Translations under genes and position numbers: made by a program
The notes under the pieces: model-generated
What the model was told of the DNA's origin: nothing
The model's database searches: none
The model's input: the letters and a program-made list of their open reading frames with translations, nothing else
Assembly (NCBI GenBank): GCA_947255165.1
Contig: CAMYFZ010000005.1
Span: forward strand, 1 to 47,233
From: an uncultured Varibaculum sp.
GTDB taxonomy: Bacteria > Actinomycetota > Actinomycetes > Actinomycetales > Actinomycetaceae
Reading direction: 5' to 3'
Length of the DNA: 47,233 nucleotides
In this document: piece after piece, positions 7,516-15,313 of the stretch
How the letters are laid out: each line of letters begins with the position of its first letter
How positions within the stretch are numbered: the first letter of the stretch is position 1

Positions 7516-8067
7516 CGCATAAAAGGATCGTTTCGGGGTCGAGCCGATTTGCCGGACACTGGGGGCTAGCTTGGAAGGAGGGTTTATTACTTCTCGTGGT
7601 TACCTGGCGGCTAAAAGCAGGCCGGCAAGTGCTAGAAGTGAAAGATTGTGGGCTGGTCAACCAGATCGACCATGCAAACACAGGCATTGCCACTGGAAGC
7701 GTTAGAGCAGGGGGTCATGAACGCTAAAGAGCGCCTGTCTGGATTGGTTCACCACTTAAGTAACGGATCTCAATACACGAGTATTACCTATAACCACAAA
7801 CTCGCTCACTGGGGATTCAAACCCCCCACCGGGACCGTGGCAGATAGCTACGATAACGCGCTAGCCGAAGCGGTCAACGGTCTATATAAGAGCGAGCTCA
7901 TCTATTCACAATCATGGGCTTGTTTGACCGAGGTCGAGTTCGTCACCATGAACTGGGTCCACTGGTGGAACAACTACCGCCTACACCAGGCACTCGGATA
8001 CACAACCCCCAGCGAGATAATCACCAGCTATAATCAAACACGGGTCAACGAACCGACCCTCGTATAA
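7496..8067 (+). pseudogene. IS3-family OrfB, copy 2, stop plus large internal deletion
   Basis: It begins MMIAYIDA, then meets TAA at 7520-7522. Homology continues in that frame to SRPASARSER (about 7643). It then jumps, in another frame, to IVGWSTRSTMQTQALPLEAL (from about 7645) and runs to the normal C-terminus (WWNNYRLHQALGYTTPSEI) ending at 8067. The deletion removes roughly 100 codons, including the first catalytic Asp. In the second Asp motif, usually HSDRGSQY, this copy reads HLSNGSQY, so that Asp is lost too. The Glu motif DSYDNALAE is intact. The gene is dead. Confidence 0.87.
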
Positions 8068-8072
8068 AAAGC

Positions 8073-8095
8073 GGAACAAAACCCAGTACGCTTCA
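8073..8095 (-). repeat. Right inverted repeat of IS copy 2
   Basis: Read inward on the minus strand it begins TGAAGCGTACTGGGTTTTG, 22 of 23 bases identical to the left end. Confidence 0.9.
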
Positions 8096-8147
8096 ATAAT
8101 TCACCGAAACAAATAAATGGGCAAACGTAACACTTGCTAACTAACCC

Positions 8148-9299
8148 TTAGGGGCAGATGGAGCGAACAGCGGTTTCGCTGATTTCAGTGACGGGGCGAG
8201 CCTGCCCGGGCAGCGCCTGCCCTAACCAGCGGTGAATACCGAACCACATATCTTGGCGCACATCCGGGAACGACAAGAACAAGTCATGTTTACCGGGGTA
8301 ACGTTCCATAGTTACCCGGCGGGAGAGCCGCCAGGCATTCGCGCACATAGTTTGCACGCTTAGCACCGAATCGGTAAACATCATTTCCCGTTTCCGTTTC
8401 CCACTAGAAGAAGCGGTAGAAGTCAGGAAATAAGTCGGCACCTCGGTGGCTTCACCTGCTAAAAGCTTCTTTTGGGTTATAGTAATCGCCCGCACCCAAC
8501 CGAAACGCACTACCGCCTCTGGGGTGCCCTTCCAGCTTGAAACCAGTGGCCAACCCTGAAGAGAGGGATCTCGCAGCCAAGGTTCCAGACGTTTCGGTAG
8601 AGTACCATCAACCTTTCGATCCCACCCCAGCAAGGTATCTACATAAGCAGAGTCAGCCGACTGTAGGGGGACCTCTTTCTTTGCTGCTCGTCGCGAAAAG
8701 ATTTCCGCGAGGGCGCGCGCTCCGAAACGCTGGGACATTCCCCCCGCCATTTCAATCCAGGGAGAATCAAGCAGCAGTCCCGCCACCTGATCCCGGTGCC
8801 GATTAGCCCAATACGCGGCGATGAGTCCCCCCGTAGAGTGACCGGCCAACAATAGCGGCAAACCTGGATGCTCCTCCTGGATAACCTCTAGAGCTGCATA
8901 AATATCCAGATCATAGGACAAAAGATCATCGGTCCAACCGAAAGTCTGCCACTTGCGCAGCGAACGTCCATATTTACACAGGTCGATCGCATAAAAGGCA
9001 CCCCCCGCTAGGGAGATATGGCGCGCCAGTTCTCGCTGGAAAAAATAATCATTCCAACCATGAATGAACAGGCAGGTAAAGGTCGGTTCTTCGGGGGTGT
9101 TAGAGATCGCCCACCGGTCCTCACCGGGAAGGTGCCGCACCAAAGTGGCGCACAGTTCACCCTCATCATCACGGGGCAGCTCCAGCGTGCGAGCCTCAAA
9201 ACCTGGCCCTAAAATATCTGGTACCCATCGACCCACTGGCACCGGTACCGTCGGAGGCTGGGTTGGCAAAGACGCGGCAGATGGAATCCCTTTCCCCAT
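8148..9299 (-). CDS. Alpha/beta hydrolase (serine aminopeptidase / monoacylglycerol-lipase type)
   Basis: 383-residue alpha/beta hydrolase of the hydrolase_4 group, probably cytoplasmic since no signal peptide is seen. The oxyanion HG is in CLFIHGWNDY (77-86). The nucleophile elbow is GHSTGG (Ser155), and the late PGKHDLFLSF segment supplies the likely catalytic His. Such enzymes cleave esters of lipids or small acyl compounds; the substrate is not evident. The ATG at 9299 has AGGAGA 6-7 nt upstream, and the preceding gene ends only 9 nt away, so the two are almost surely co-transcribed. Confidence 0.87.
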   Translation of the reverse strand: MGKGIPSAASLPTQPPTVPVPVGRWVPDILGPGFEARTLELPRDDEGELCATLVRHLPGEDRWAISNTPEEPTFTCLFIHGWNDYFFQRELARHISLAGGAFYAIDLCKYGRSLRKWQTFGWTDDLLSYDLDIYAALEVIQEEHPGLPLLLAGHSTGGLIAAYWANRHRDQVAGLLLDSPWIEMAGGMSQRFGARALAEIFSRRAAKKEVPLQSADSAYVDTLLGWDRKVDGTLPKRLEPWLRDPSLQGWPLVSSWKGTPEAVVRFGWVRAITITQKKLLAGEATEVPTYFLTSTASSSGKRKREMMFTDSVLSVQTMCANAWRLSRRVTMERYPGKHDLFLSFPDVRQDMWFGIHRWLGQALPGQARPVTEISETAVRSICP

Positions 9300-9308
9300 T
9301 TTTGTCTC

Positions 9309-10547
9309 CTAGTGACCGTGCTTCCCCTCGTGCGGAGTTGCATTACGTTCAATCTCCGCGTTAACTTCCGCAATGGCTTCCGCCAAAGTGGGCCCTTCCA
9401 GGTTCCCAATTCGGAACGCCTCCCACCCGTCCAAGCTGGGGTCCCCTCCGATCTGTTCGAATGCCACCTGCACCTGATCGGTAAACTGTCCGTCACCAGC
9501 GTCAATCACGCCCTCCTGTTTTAGGAGAGCTTCACAAATCCGCCCGCGATCATCTGACCATAGTAGGACGGTATCTTGAGCGACCAGTGAAGAAATGGAA
9601 CGCAGACCCTGGGCATCTTTTTGCAGTAGCTGGGGATCATCAGAACTGGCGGCAGCTTCGCCCTCATTTATGGTTTCTTCTGAAGATTCCTGATCCGCAC
9701 CCTCGTTTTCGGCAGCTGGGCTTTCCGTCTCGGCTACCGGTTCTTCTTCCGAAACTTCCTGCTGAGGTTCCGCGCTGTCTGCTGCGGCAACTGGCGAAGC
9801 TTCCCCTTCAGCCGACTCTAGCTCCTGGTCAGCGGCGGGCTCATCCTCGGAACTACCTGCAGGAGCGGGAGGAGCGGGCGGCGCAGGGGGGACTGGAGAC
9901 GCTTGCGCGGGAGAAGATTCTTCATCTACATGCCACGAAATCTGGGGAGCCGGAGCCCGATGCCCTCCGATTTGCGGGCGGGAATAACTAATAGAACTGG
10001 CGGTAAGCTGCGCAACTTCCAAGAAACGGCGGCCATTAGACATCTGCCGGGAAGAAATTTGGTGAATCTCTATTCCCGAAGCAAACAGCACTCCCAGAGC
10101 CGAGTAACATCCCTCGTCGATCTCTCCTACTACCAGGATTAATCGCGGACCCGGCTGAGTGGTGGGCGGCATCGCCTCCCGAAACTCAGCCCAACCGGTT
10201 TGGAAAGCTTGCACTCCCCCCGGATATTGACTGGCCAAATCCATCCATCCCTGCCCAGAAACTTGCCCGAGCCGAGAAATCGCCGCCACCAGGCTCACCG
10301 GATCCAGCCGGGAAAGCACCTCGACCGAAACTACCTGTCCGGAAGCATCTAACGCAGTTAAAGAATGAGGACCACTTCCAGATTCTCCACCATCCCCCGC
10401 CCACGCGACGGGAAAGAGGGGACGGTCGATAACCTCCAGCACCTGCGAACGGATGGATTCGAGCACATCCTTCTCTAAACCATGTCCCACCGGGGTGCCA
10501 AACTGTGCCGGTATTAGGCGGCCAGATTCCAGTTCAAAAAGTGCCAT
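9309..10547 (-). CDS. Conserved hypothetical protein with acidic Pro/Ala/Glu linker
   Basis: 412 residues, no recognised enzyme domain. An ordered N-terminal part (1-205, starting MALFELESGRLIPAQFG) contains a mixed alpha/beta pattern (LTALDASGQVVSVEVL, PRLILVVGEIDEG) that could be a nuclease-like or Rossmann-like fold; I could not settle it. A low-complexity linker (about 215-305) of Pro, Ala, Glu and Ser follows. A second ordered part (about 310-405, SISSLVAQDTVLLWSDDRG) resembles small regions found in actinobacterial hypothetical proteins. No membrane segment or signal peptide. It lies 9 nt upstream of the hydrolase gene, so the two probably act together. Confidence 0.75.
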   Translation of the reverse strand: MALFELESGRLIPAQFGTPVGHGLEKDVLESIRSQVLEVIDRPLFPVAWAGDGGESGSGPHSLTALDASGQVVSVEVLSRLDPVSLVAAISRLGQVSGQGWMDLASQYPGGVQAFQTGWAEFREAMPPTTQPGPRLILVVGEIDEGCYSALGVLFASGIEIHQISSRQMSNGRRFLEVAQLTASSISYSRPQIGGHRAPAPQISWHVDEESSPAQASPVPPAPPAPPAPAGSSEDEPAADQELESAEGEASPVAAADSAEPQQEVSEEEPVAETESPAAENEGADQESSEETINEGEAAASSDDPQLLQKDAQGLRSISSLVAQDTVLLWSDDRGRICEALLKQEGVIDAGDGQFTDQVQVAFEQIGGDPSLDGWEAFRIGNLEGPTLAEAIAEVNAEIERNATPHEGKHGH

Positions 10548-10622
10548 CGATTCACCGTTCCCTGCTTTTCTTACGGATGTTTATTCCATTGTGTCACGGA
10601 TACCCGCCAGGGCGCCGGTTTT

Positions 10623-10637
10623 AGCGCCGATGGCGCT
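10623..10637. repeat. Short GC hairpin after the D-2-hydroxyacid dehydrogenase gene
   Basis: AGCGCC-GAT-GGCGCT forms a 6-bp stem with a 3-nt loop in the 98-bp gap between two minus-strand genes. On the minus strand no T-run follows, so it is not a normal intrinsic terminator. Confidence 0.4.
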
Positions 10638-10645
10638 GTTAAGGA

Positions 10646-13600
10646 TTATTTTTTCGAGGAGGCATCGGGGGTAGCCAGCAATTCCGCTAAATGCACTCCG
10701 CCCCGGCCAGCCAAGGTCTCGGCCTGGGTACGACAAGAGAAACCGTCCGCCAGGAAAATGGCATCCGGATGGGCTTTTAAGGCTGGTAGGAGGGCGTGGT
10801 CCGCTACCGCCAGCGACATCTGGCGGTGGGCAGCTTCCATCCCGAAATTACCGGCCATCCCGCAGCACCCCTGTAGTTCCACTAGCTTTGCCCCGGTTTT
10901 TTCCAGTAAAGCGCGATCGGCATCCCACCCCATCACCGAATAGTGGTGACAGTGGGGTTGGGCCACCACGCTCACCTCGCTCAGGTCCGGTAACGGCAGA
11001 TCGGGGCAGTTGGCGTTAAGAAATTCCGCGAGGGTAAAGGTGGATTCGCTGACCATCAAAGCCCGCGGATCTGCGGGGAAGAGTTCCAGCAGGTCATCGC
11101 GAAGCACCGCGGTACAAGACGGCTCGATTCCCACGATGGGAATTCCATTGGCGGCCGGAGGAGCTAGGCGTTCCAACAATTTTTCTAGGTGGTGGCGTGC
11201 CCCTTTAAGCTGCCCGGTAGTAATCCAGGTCAGGCCGCAACAAGTATCAGGCGGCGCTAAGAATACCTGCCATCCCGCATCACTTAGAAGCTTAATCGCG
11301 GCCCGCACCCCGCGTTGATCTAGTCCCCGGGAAAAAGAATCTGCCCAGATAACCACGGATTTAGAGGCTGAAAGTGCCGCCTGGCGAGTTTGCTTTCCCG
11401 CGTGAGCTGCGATTTCTTTAGCCGCTATCGCTCCCGGTTTTCTGGAATAGTCCTGTCCCCAGGGGGAAATCTCTGATTTTTTCGGCCAGAGCTGGCGGTT
11501 CGGATACTGCTTTTCGAGGGAGCGGGTGGCAAAACGAGGAAGCGCGCGCGACGTATCTAAGTGGAGCAGTTTTAATGCGGTCTGGGTAAGCGGGCGAATC
11601 TTGGTAGCCAGATTCGCTAAGCACGCGGCTCCCGGCAGCTTCGCCATTAGTCGCAGCCAGCGCGGCAGCCAGCCCAGAGCGTAATGCGAGAGTGGACGGA
11701 GCCGACCCCGATAACGCCGGAAGAGGGTTTCACTGCGCCACTTGGCCATATCTACCCCGGCGGGGCAGTCCGCGGAACAAGCCTTGCAGGCCAGACATAA
11801 ATCGAGAACTTCCCAAATCTCGGGGTCGGATAATCCGTGGATCAGTCCCCCATTGGTAGCTTCTTGCAGGATGCGCGCCCTACCGCGAGTAGCGTCCTGT
11901 TCGCGCCCACTCGCCTGGAAAGACGGACACATAAACCCGCCCGCGGCGCTGTTATCGGCGCGGCATTTTCCTACCCCAGTACAACGATGAAAAGCGTCGG
12001 TGAGGCTGCCGGCGTCCTCGGAAAAAGCAAAACCCTCCCGGCGGGATTCGAGGGCACGCGCCTGGGCGCGCCGCACGTTTTCCTCAACTCCGTCTGGACC
12101 TGCCGGACCCGTCAAGACCCCGGGATTCATCAGATTATCCGGATCAAATAACGCTTTTACCTGTGCAAATAAATCTACAGCTTCCTGGGAATACATTTTG
12201 GGCAGTAGCTCAGATCGCGCCCGGCCATCCCCGTGCTCCCCGGAAATGGAACCTCCATATTTTCCAACCAGTTGCGCGGCGGCAAATAAAAAGTCCCGCG
12301 ATTTCCCTAGCCCGGCGGCGCTCCCGAGCGGCATATTTAGCCGCACATGCACGCATCCATCTCCGAAATGTCCGTAAAGCAGTCCGTCTAACCCGAAGCG
12401 ATCCAGGAGTTTTTGAAAATCTTGCAGGTAGGCGGCCAAATTTTCGGGCGGTACCGCCGCATCCTCCCAACCAGGCCAGGCCTGATCCCCCTGGGGAGTA
12501 CGTCCCCCGAGTCCGGCCCCATCTGCGCGGATCCTCCAAATAGCAGCGGCATCATCTCCCGGAGGGTAAATCATGACTGCATCCCCGCTAGCTCCAGAGG
12601 CGTCCGCCAGCTCCCGCGCCCGCTGCAAGGTCGCGTCCTCATCTAGGCCTTCCCCGCCCACCTCGCACAGTAGCCAGCCGCTACCTTTAGGGAGATCCGG
12701 CACCGCCCCCGGGCCTTTATGCTGGCGTACCACTTCCACCAGCCGGGCATCCATACCTTCCACTGCCAGGGGCTTTAAGGGGAGAATCCGCGGCACGGCT
12801 GCGGCGGCGGCAATCATATCGGCAAAACCGAGTGCTACCAGCACGGGAGCCTTTGGAAGGGGGACGAGGCGCACGGTCGCTTGGGTAATAACCCCCAAAG
12901 TGCCCTCGGTTCCAGTAAAGAAAGGTGCCAGGGCGGGGCCGTTTTCGGGCAGCAGGTGCTCCAGGGAATAACCGGAAACTTGCCGTCCAAAGCGTCCAAA
13001 CTCGGTGCGGATAGTAGCTAGATTCGCTGCTACCAGGGATTTTAGGCCGGGTATTTGTTGGATTTGTGCTTGCGACACGGGGGTGTCTTGCGGGTTTTCT
13101 GGCGCGTCTTGCGAGGTCTGCCCGGCGATAATCTCGCGTCCTAAGCCATCGATTAGACGCAACTCTAAAACGTTGTCTGAGGTGCGCCCATAGGCAGTAG
13201 CGTGGGGCCCGCAGGCATTATTTCCAATCATCCCCCCAATCGTGCAACGAGAGGAGGTGGAAGGATCCGGCCCAAATCGCAGCCCGTGAGGTGCCGCCGC
13301 CTGCTGTAGCTGGGCTTGCACCACTCCGGGCTCTACGATTGCATAACGCTGTTCGGGATCAATTTTTATAATTCGATTCAAGTGGCGAGAATAATCGATT
13401 ACCACGCCCGGACCGATGGCATTTCCCGCGCAGGAAGTACCCGCTCCCCGCGCAGTCACCGGTACCCGACATTCCCGAGCAGCCTGCAATAATACTCGCA
13501 GGTCATCTTGATCCTTCGGGCAGGCGATGACTTTAGGAGGAATCCGATAGTTGGAAGAATCAGTGGCGTAGACTGCGCGGTCGGCGCGAGAATCTAGCAC

Positions 13601-13666
13601 TTCCCCCCGGAAATTTTCGCGCAAGAGAGAGCGAAAGGTGCGGTAGTCACCTGCCTGGATACCCAT
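10646..13666 (-). CDS. FAD-binding and Fe-S-binding D-2-hydroxyacid dehydrogenase (D-lactate/D-2-hydroxyglutarate type)
   Basis: 1006 residues, the size of YdiJ-like fused enzymes. In order: PCMH FAD-binding domain (about 35-215, with TARGAGTSCAGNAIG and GGMIGNNACGPHATAYGRTSDN), FAD-oxidase C domain (about 260-525, ending FDPDNLMNPGVL), a ferredoxin-like part (CTGVGKC...CPSF and CLACKACSADCPAGVD), then cysteine-rich CCG segments (CCGLTW and CCGMAGNFG). It should oxidise D-lactate, D-2-hydroxyglutarate or a similar acid and pass electrons to the quinone pool at the membrane. Start ATG 13666 has AAAGG upstream; an in-frame ATG at 13741 would add a basic 25-residue extension. The palindrome at 13808-13843 lies 142 bp upstream. 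Confidence 0.88.
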   Translation of the reverse strand: MGIQAGDYRTFRSLLRENFRGEVLDSRADRAVYATDSSNYRIPPKVIACPKDQDDLRVLLQAARECRVPVTARGAGTSCAGNAIGPGVVIDYSRHLNRIIKIDPEQRYAIVEPGVVQAQLQQAAAPHGLRFGPDPSTSSRCTIGGMIGNNACGPHATAYGRTSDNVLELRLIDGLGREIIAGQTSQDAPENPQDTPVSQAQIQQIPGLKSLVAANLATIRTEFGRFGRQVSGYSLEHLLPENGPALAPFFTGTEGTLGVITQATVRLVPLPKAPVLVALGFADMIAAAAAVPRILPLKPLAVEGMDARLVEVVRQHKGPGAVPDLPKGSGWLLCEVGGEGLDEDATLQRARELADASGASGDAVMIYPPGDDAAAIWRIRADGAGLGGRTPQGDQAWPGWEDAAVPPENLAAYLQDFQKLLDRFGLDGLLYGHFGDGCVHVRLNMPLGSAAGLGKSRDFLFAAAQLVGKYGGSISGEHGDGRARSELLPKMYSQEAVDLFAQVKALFDPDNLMNPGVLTGPAGPDGVEENVRRAQARALESRREGFAFSEDAGSLTDAFHRCTGVGKCRADNSAAGGFMCPSFQASGREQDATRGRARILQEATNGGLIHGLSDPEIWEVLDLCLACKACSADCPAGVDMAKWRSETLFRRYRGRLRPLSHYALGWLPRWLRLMAKLPGAACLANLATKIRPLTQTALKLLHLDTSRALPRFATRSLEKQYPNRQLWPKKSEISPWGQDYSRKPGAIAAKEIAAHAGKQTRQAALSASKSVVIWADSFSRGLDQRGVRAAIKLLSDAGWQVFLAPPDTCCGLTWITTGQLKGARHHLEKLLERLAPPAANGIPIVGIEPSCTAVLRDDLLELFPADPRALMVSESTFTLAEFLNANCPDLPLPDLSEVSVVAQPHCHHYSVMGWDADRALLEKTGAKLVELQGCCGMAGNFGMEAAHRQMSLAVADHALLPALKAHPDAIFLADGFSCRTQAETLAGRGGVHLAELLATPDASSKK

Positions 13667-13807
13667 GATTCGCCTTTCTTTACTTCTGCGCCTCATCCTA
13701 TCTGTTTCCCGCGTAGCTCCTAAAGCGTGTTCCATTCCCATATTCCTGGAGCAGTGTTATTACAGCCAGCAGATCTCTTGAAGAACGTTCAAATAGCTTC
13801 CATACAC

Positions 13808-13843
13808 CTGAAGTGTCAGAAATAATTATTTCTGACACTTCAG
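13808..13843. promoter_or_regulatory. Perfect 36-bp palindrome, operator candidate
   Basis: A perfect inverted repeat whose core reads AGTGTCAGAA-N8-TTCTGACACT (13812-13839), N8 being only A and T. The same core with the same 8-base spacing recurs at 15241-15268, in front of the Fic gene. This copy lies 49 nt after the Fic stop and 142 nt before the D-2-hydroxyacid dehydrogenase start. Repetition with fixed spacing favours a dimeric regulator site. It could also form an RNA hairpin, but no T-run follows. Confidence 0.75.
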
Positions 13844-13891
13844 TACGCCAAGGCTAACACTTAGAGTATCTTCCCTGGTAATAACGCTCTC

Positions 13892-15220
13892 CTAACTGTC
13901 AAGGTCATCTCCGGAGCCCGAACTGAGCCATTTTTCCCACCCTGGCACTACCCACCAAACAACCCGGCGACCTTTGCGTCCTCTGCGTAAAAACCCCATC
14001 TCTTCCAGAGCGCTCAAGTCGCCATGCCCGCTAGGACGTGACACCCGGAATCTATCAGCTACCATTTGCGCCGTCCACAGCGTTTCTGGCTCTCCCCGAG
14101 ACTCCAACAAAATATCGATTTGACGATTATTTAAGTCGGCGCGATCTTTCAACCCTTCTTTAATCTCTGCCGCCTGTCGACGGTCATCCGCTAGATATTT
14201 CTCCAGATGCTCCACTGTTCTTCGAAGGATTTTCAGCTGATAAATAAGAAAATAGGTCAGATCTCCACCGTCATATTCCACATTCAAAAATGCGCGCGCA
14301 TACTGAGCGGGCGCCTCCTTTAGCAACGCCGATACCACTAAGAACCTAGCTGCCGGAAAACCCGCTTTCAGCAGCATCCAATAAAACATAGAACGTGCTG
14401 TTCGACCATTGCCATCAGCGAAATAATGATCGTACCCAACCATGAAATGTACAACCATCGCCTTCAATAGAGGGTGCATCCACGGCTCAGGTTCATTTAT
14501 GAAATCACAAAGTGCTTCCATACGGGCAGGCAACTCCCTTGCCGGCGGCGGAACGTAAATGATCTGTTCCGAGTCCCCAAATACCTTTACCCGATCACTT
14601 TGGTCAGACTGTATCTTTCCCACATCGCTTTCTATGTCTAAGGTCCCCTCCGTTACCGTGCGATGCAGTTTTTTAATAAAATCCGGGGTAGCTTTAACTC
14701 CCAGCAAGTCCTGCAGGTTCTCCATTGCCAAATAGTTGTTAACTATCATTCGTTCACTTAAATCTCGCGGCTCCCGGTTTTGCTCCAGTAACTGCCTGGC
14801 AACCCGCCGCGAGGTAGACGCTCCCTCTAACTGGGCAGAGTAAATGGCTTCGTCCGTTAATCCGTTGTAAATAAACTTGTGGCGTTGGTACGCAGATATG
14901 GTCGTATCCAAACTGGATAACTTCTGGCTTAAAAAGTAGCATTCCCTAGAAATCAAAGGTGGCAGGCAATACCAGAAAGGTTCTCCCGACTGCTGCTTCA
15001 GGGCGACCGGAATCGCGTTGTTTACCCTTTGTAACCGGACAATCCCCCACCATTGCGAAATAGTTAAACCCGCCGGAGGGGTTTGGTGCCGAAATTTATC
15101 CCAAGGATCATAGGACTCAAGAGTACTTTGTCTTAAGACTGAAGCCAGATTGCCCCCGAGGACTTTTGAGGCGTTAACAAACTCCTCAAAATAGTCAGGA
15201 GGCATCGCCGGAGTTTTCAT
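13892..15220 (-). CDS. Fic-domain protein (AMP-transferase type) with C-terminal winged helix
   Basis: 442 residues. A Fic_N-type N-terminal region carries the inhibitory helix motif SAQLEG (128-133, fits S-x-x-x-E-G). The catalytic loop is HYFADGNGRTAR (265-276), keeping the His, Asp/Gly, Asn and Arg residues used to transfer AMP to a hydroxyl group. Residues about 375-435 form a winged helix (TAQMVADRFRVSRPSGHGDL, then EEMGFLRRGRKGRRV). So it can probably both AMPylate, with self-inhibition, and bind DNA. A matching palindrome sits 19 bp before the start and another after the stop, pointing to autoregulation. No toxin-antitoxin partner is seen. The ATG at 15220 follows AGGTGGAG. Confidence 0.92.
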   Translation of the reverse strand: MKTPAMPPDYFEEFVNASKVLGGNLASVLRQSTLESYDPWDKFRHQTPPAGLTISQWWGIVRLQRVNNAIPVALKQQSGEPFWYCLPPLISRECYFLSQKLSSLDTTISAYQRHKFIYNGLTDEAIYSAQLEGASTSRRVARQLLEQNREPRDLSERMIVNNYLAMENLQDLLGVKATPDFIKKLHRTVTEGTLDIESDVGKIQSDQSDRVKVFGDSEQIIYVPPPARELPARMEALCDFINEPEPWMHPLLKAMVVHFMVGYDHYFADGNGRTARSMFYWMLLKAGFPAARFLVVSALLKEAPAQYARAFLNVEYDGGDLTYFLIYQLKILRRTVEHLEKYLADDRRQAAEIKEGLKDRADLNNRQIDILLESRGEPETLWTAQMVADRFRVSRPSGHGDLSALEEMGFLRRGRKGRRVVWWVVPGWEKWLSSGSGDDLDS

Positions 15221-15238
15221 TTCTCCACCTTAGCAAAT

Positions 15239-15270
15239 AAAGTGTCAGAATTATTTATTTCTGACACTTT
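15239..15270. promoter_or_regulatory. Inverted repeat in front of the Fic gene, operator candidate
   Basis: AAAGTGTCAGAA and TTCTGACACTTT are separated by TTATTTAT. The 10-base core and the 8-base AT spacer match the palindrome at 13808-13843. It lies 19 bp upstream of the Fic ATG, where a repressor could block transcription. A further partial half-site, CTGACACT, stands at 15283-15290. Confidence 0.78.
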
Positions 15271-15313
15271 AAGCAGTCAGCACTGACACTTACCACATTT
15301 GCCCAGGTAGGTG

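Larger units (their letters stand above)
7134..8095 (+). mobile_element. IS3-family element, copy 2 (internally deleted, both ends present)
   Basis: 962-bp derivative bounded by near-perfect 23-bp inverted repeats (7134-7156 and 8073-8095, one mismatch). IS3 elements are usually about 1.2-1.3 kb. Here the middle of orfB is missing: the N-terminal part joins the late catalytic core at about 7645. orfA also has an internal stop. It cannot encode an active transposase but could be moved by one supplied from elsewhere. No matching direct repeat flanks it (left GCGC, right ATAAT), and it sits at the broken 5' end of the coiled-coil gene, which suggests a deletion or recombination after insertion. 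Confidence 0.9.

Noticed and set aside
12163..12543. Plus-strand open frames opposite the D-2-hydroxyacid dehydrogenase gene
   Set aside because: They are shadows of a GC-rich coding strand with no domain or ribosome-binding site.
13892..15220. Fic gene as the toxin half of a Fic/Doc-type toxin-antitoxin pair
   Set aside because: The inhibitory motif SAQLEG is inside the same protein, and no small antitoxin gene lies beside it.
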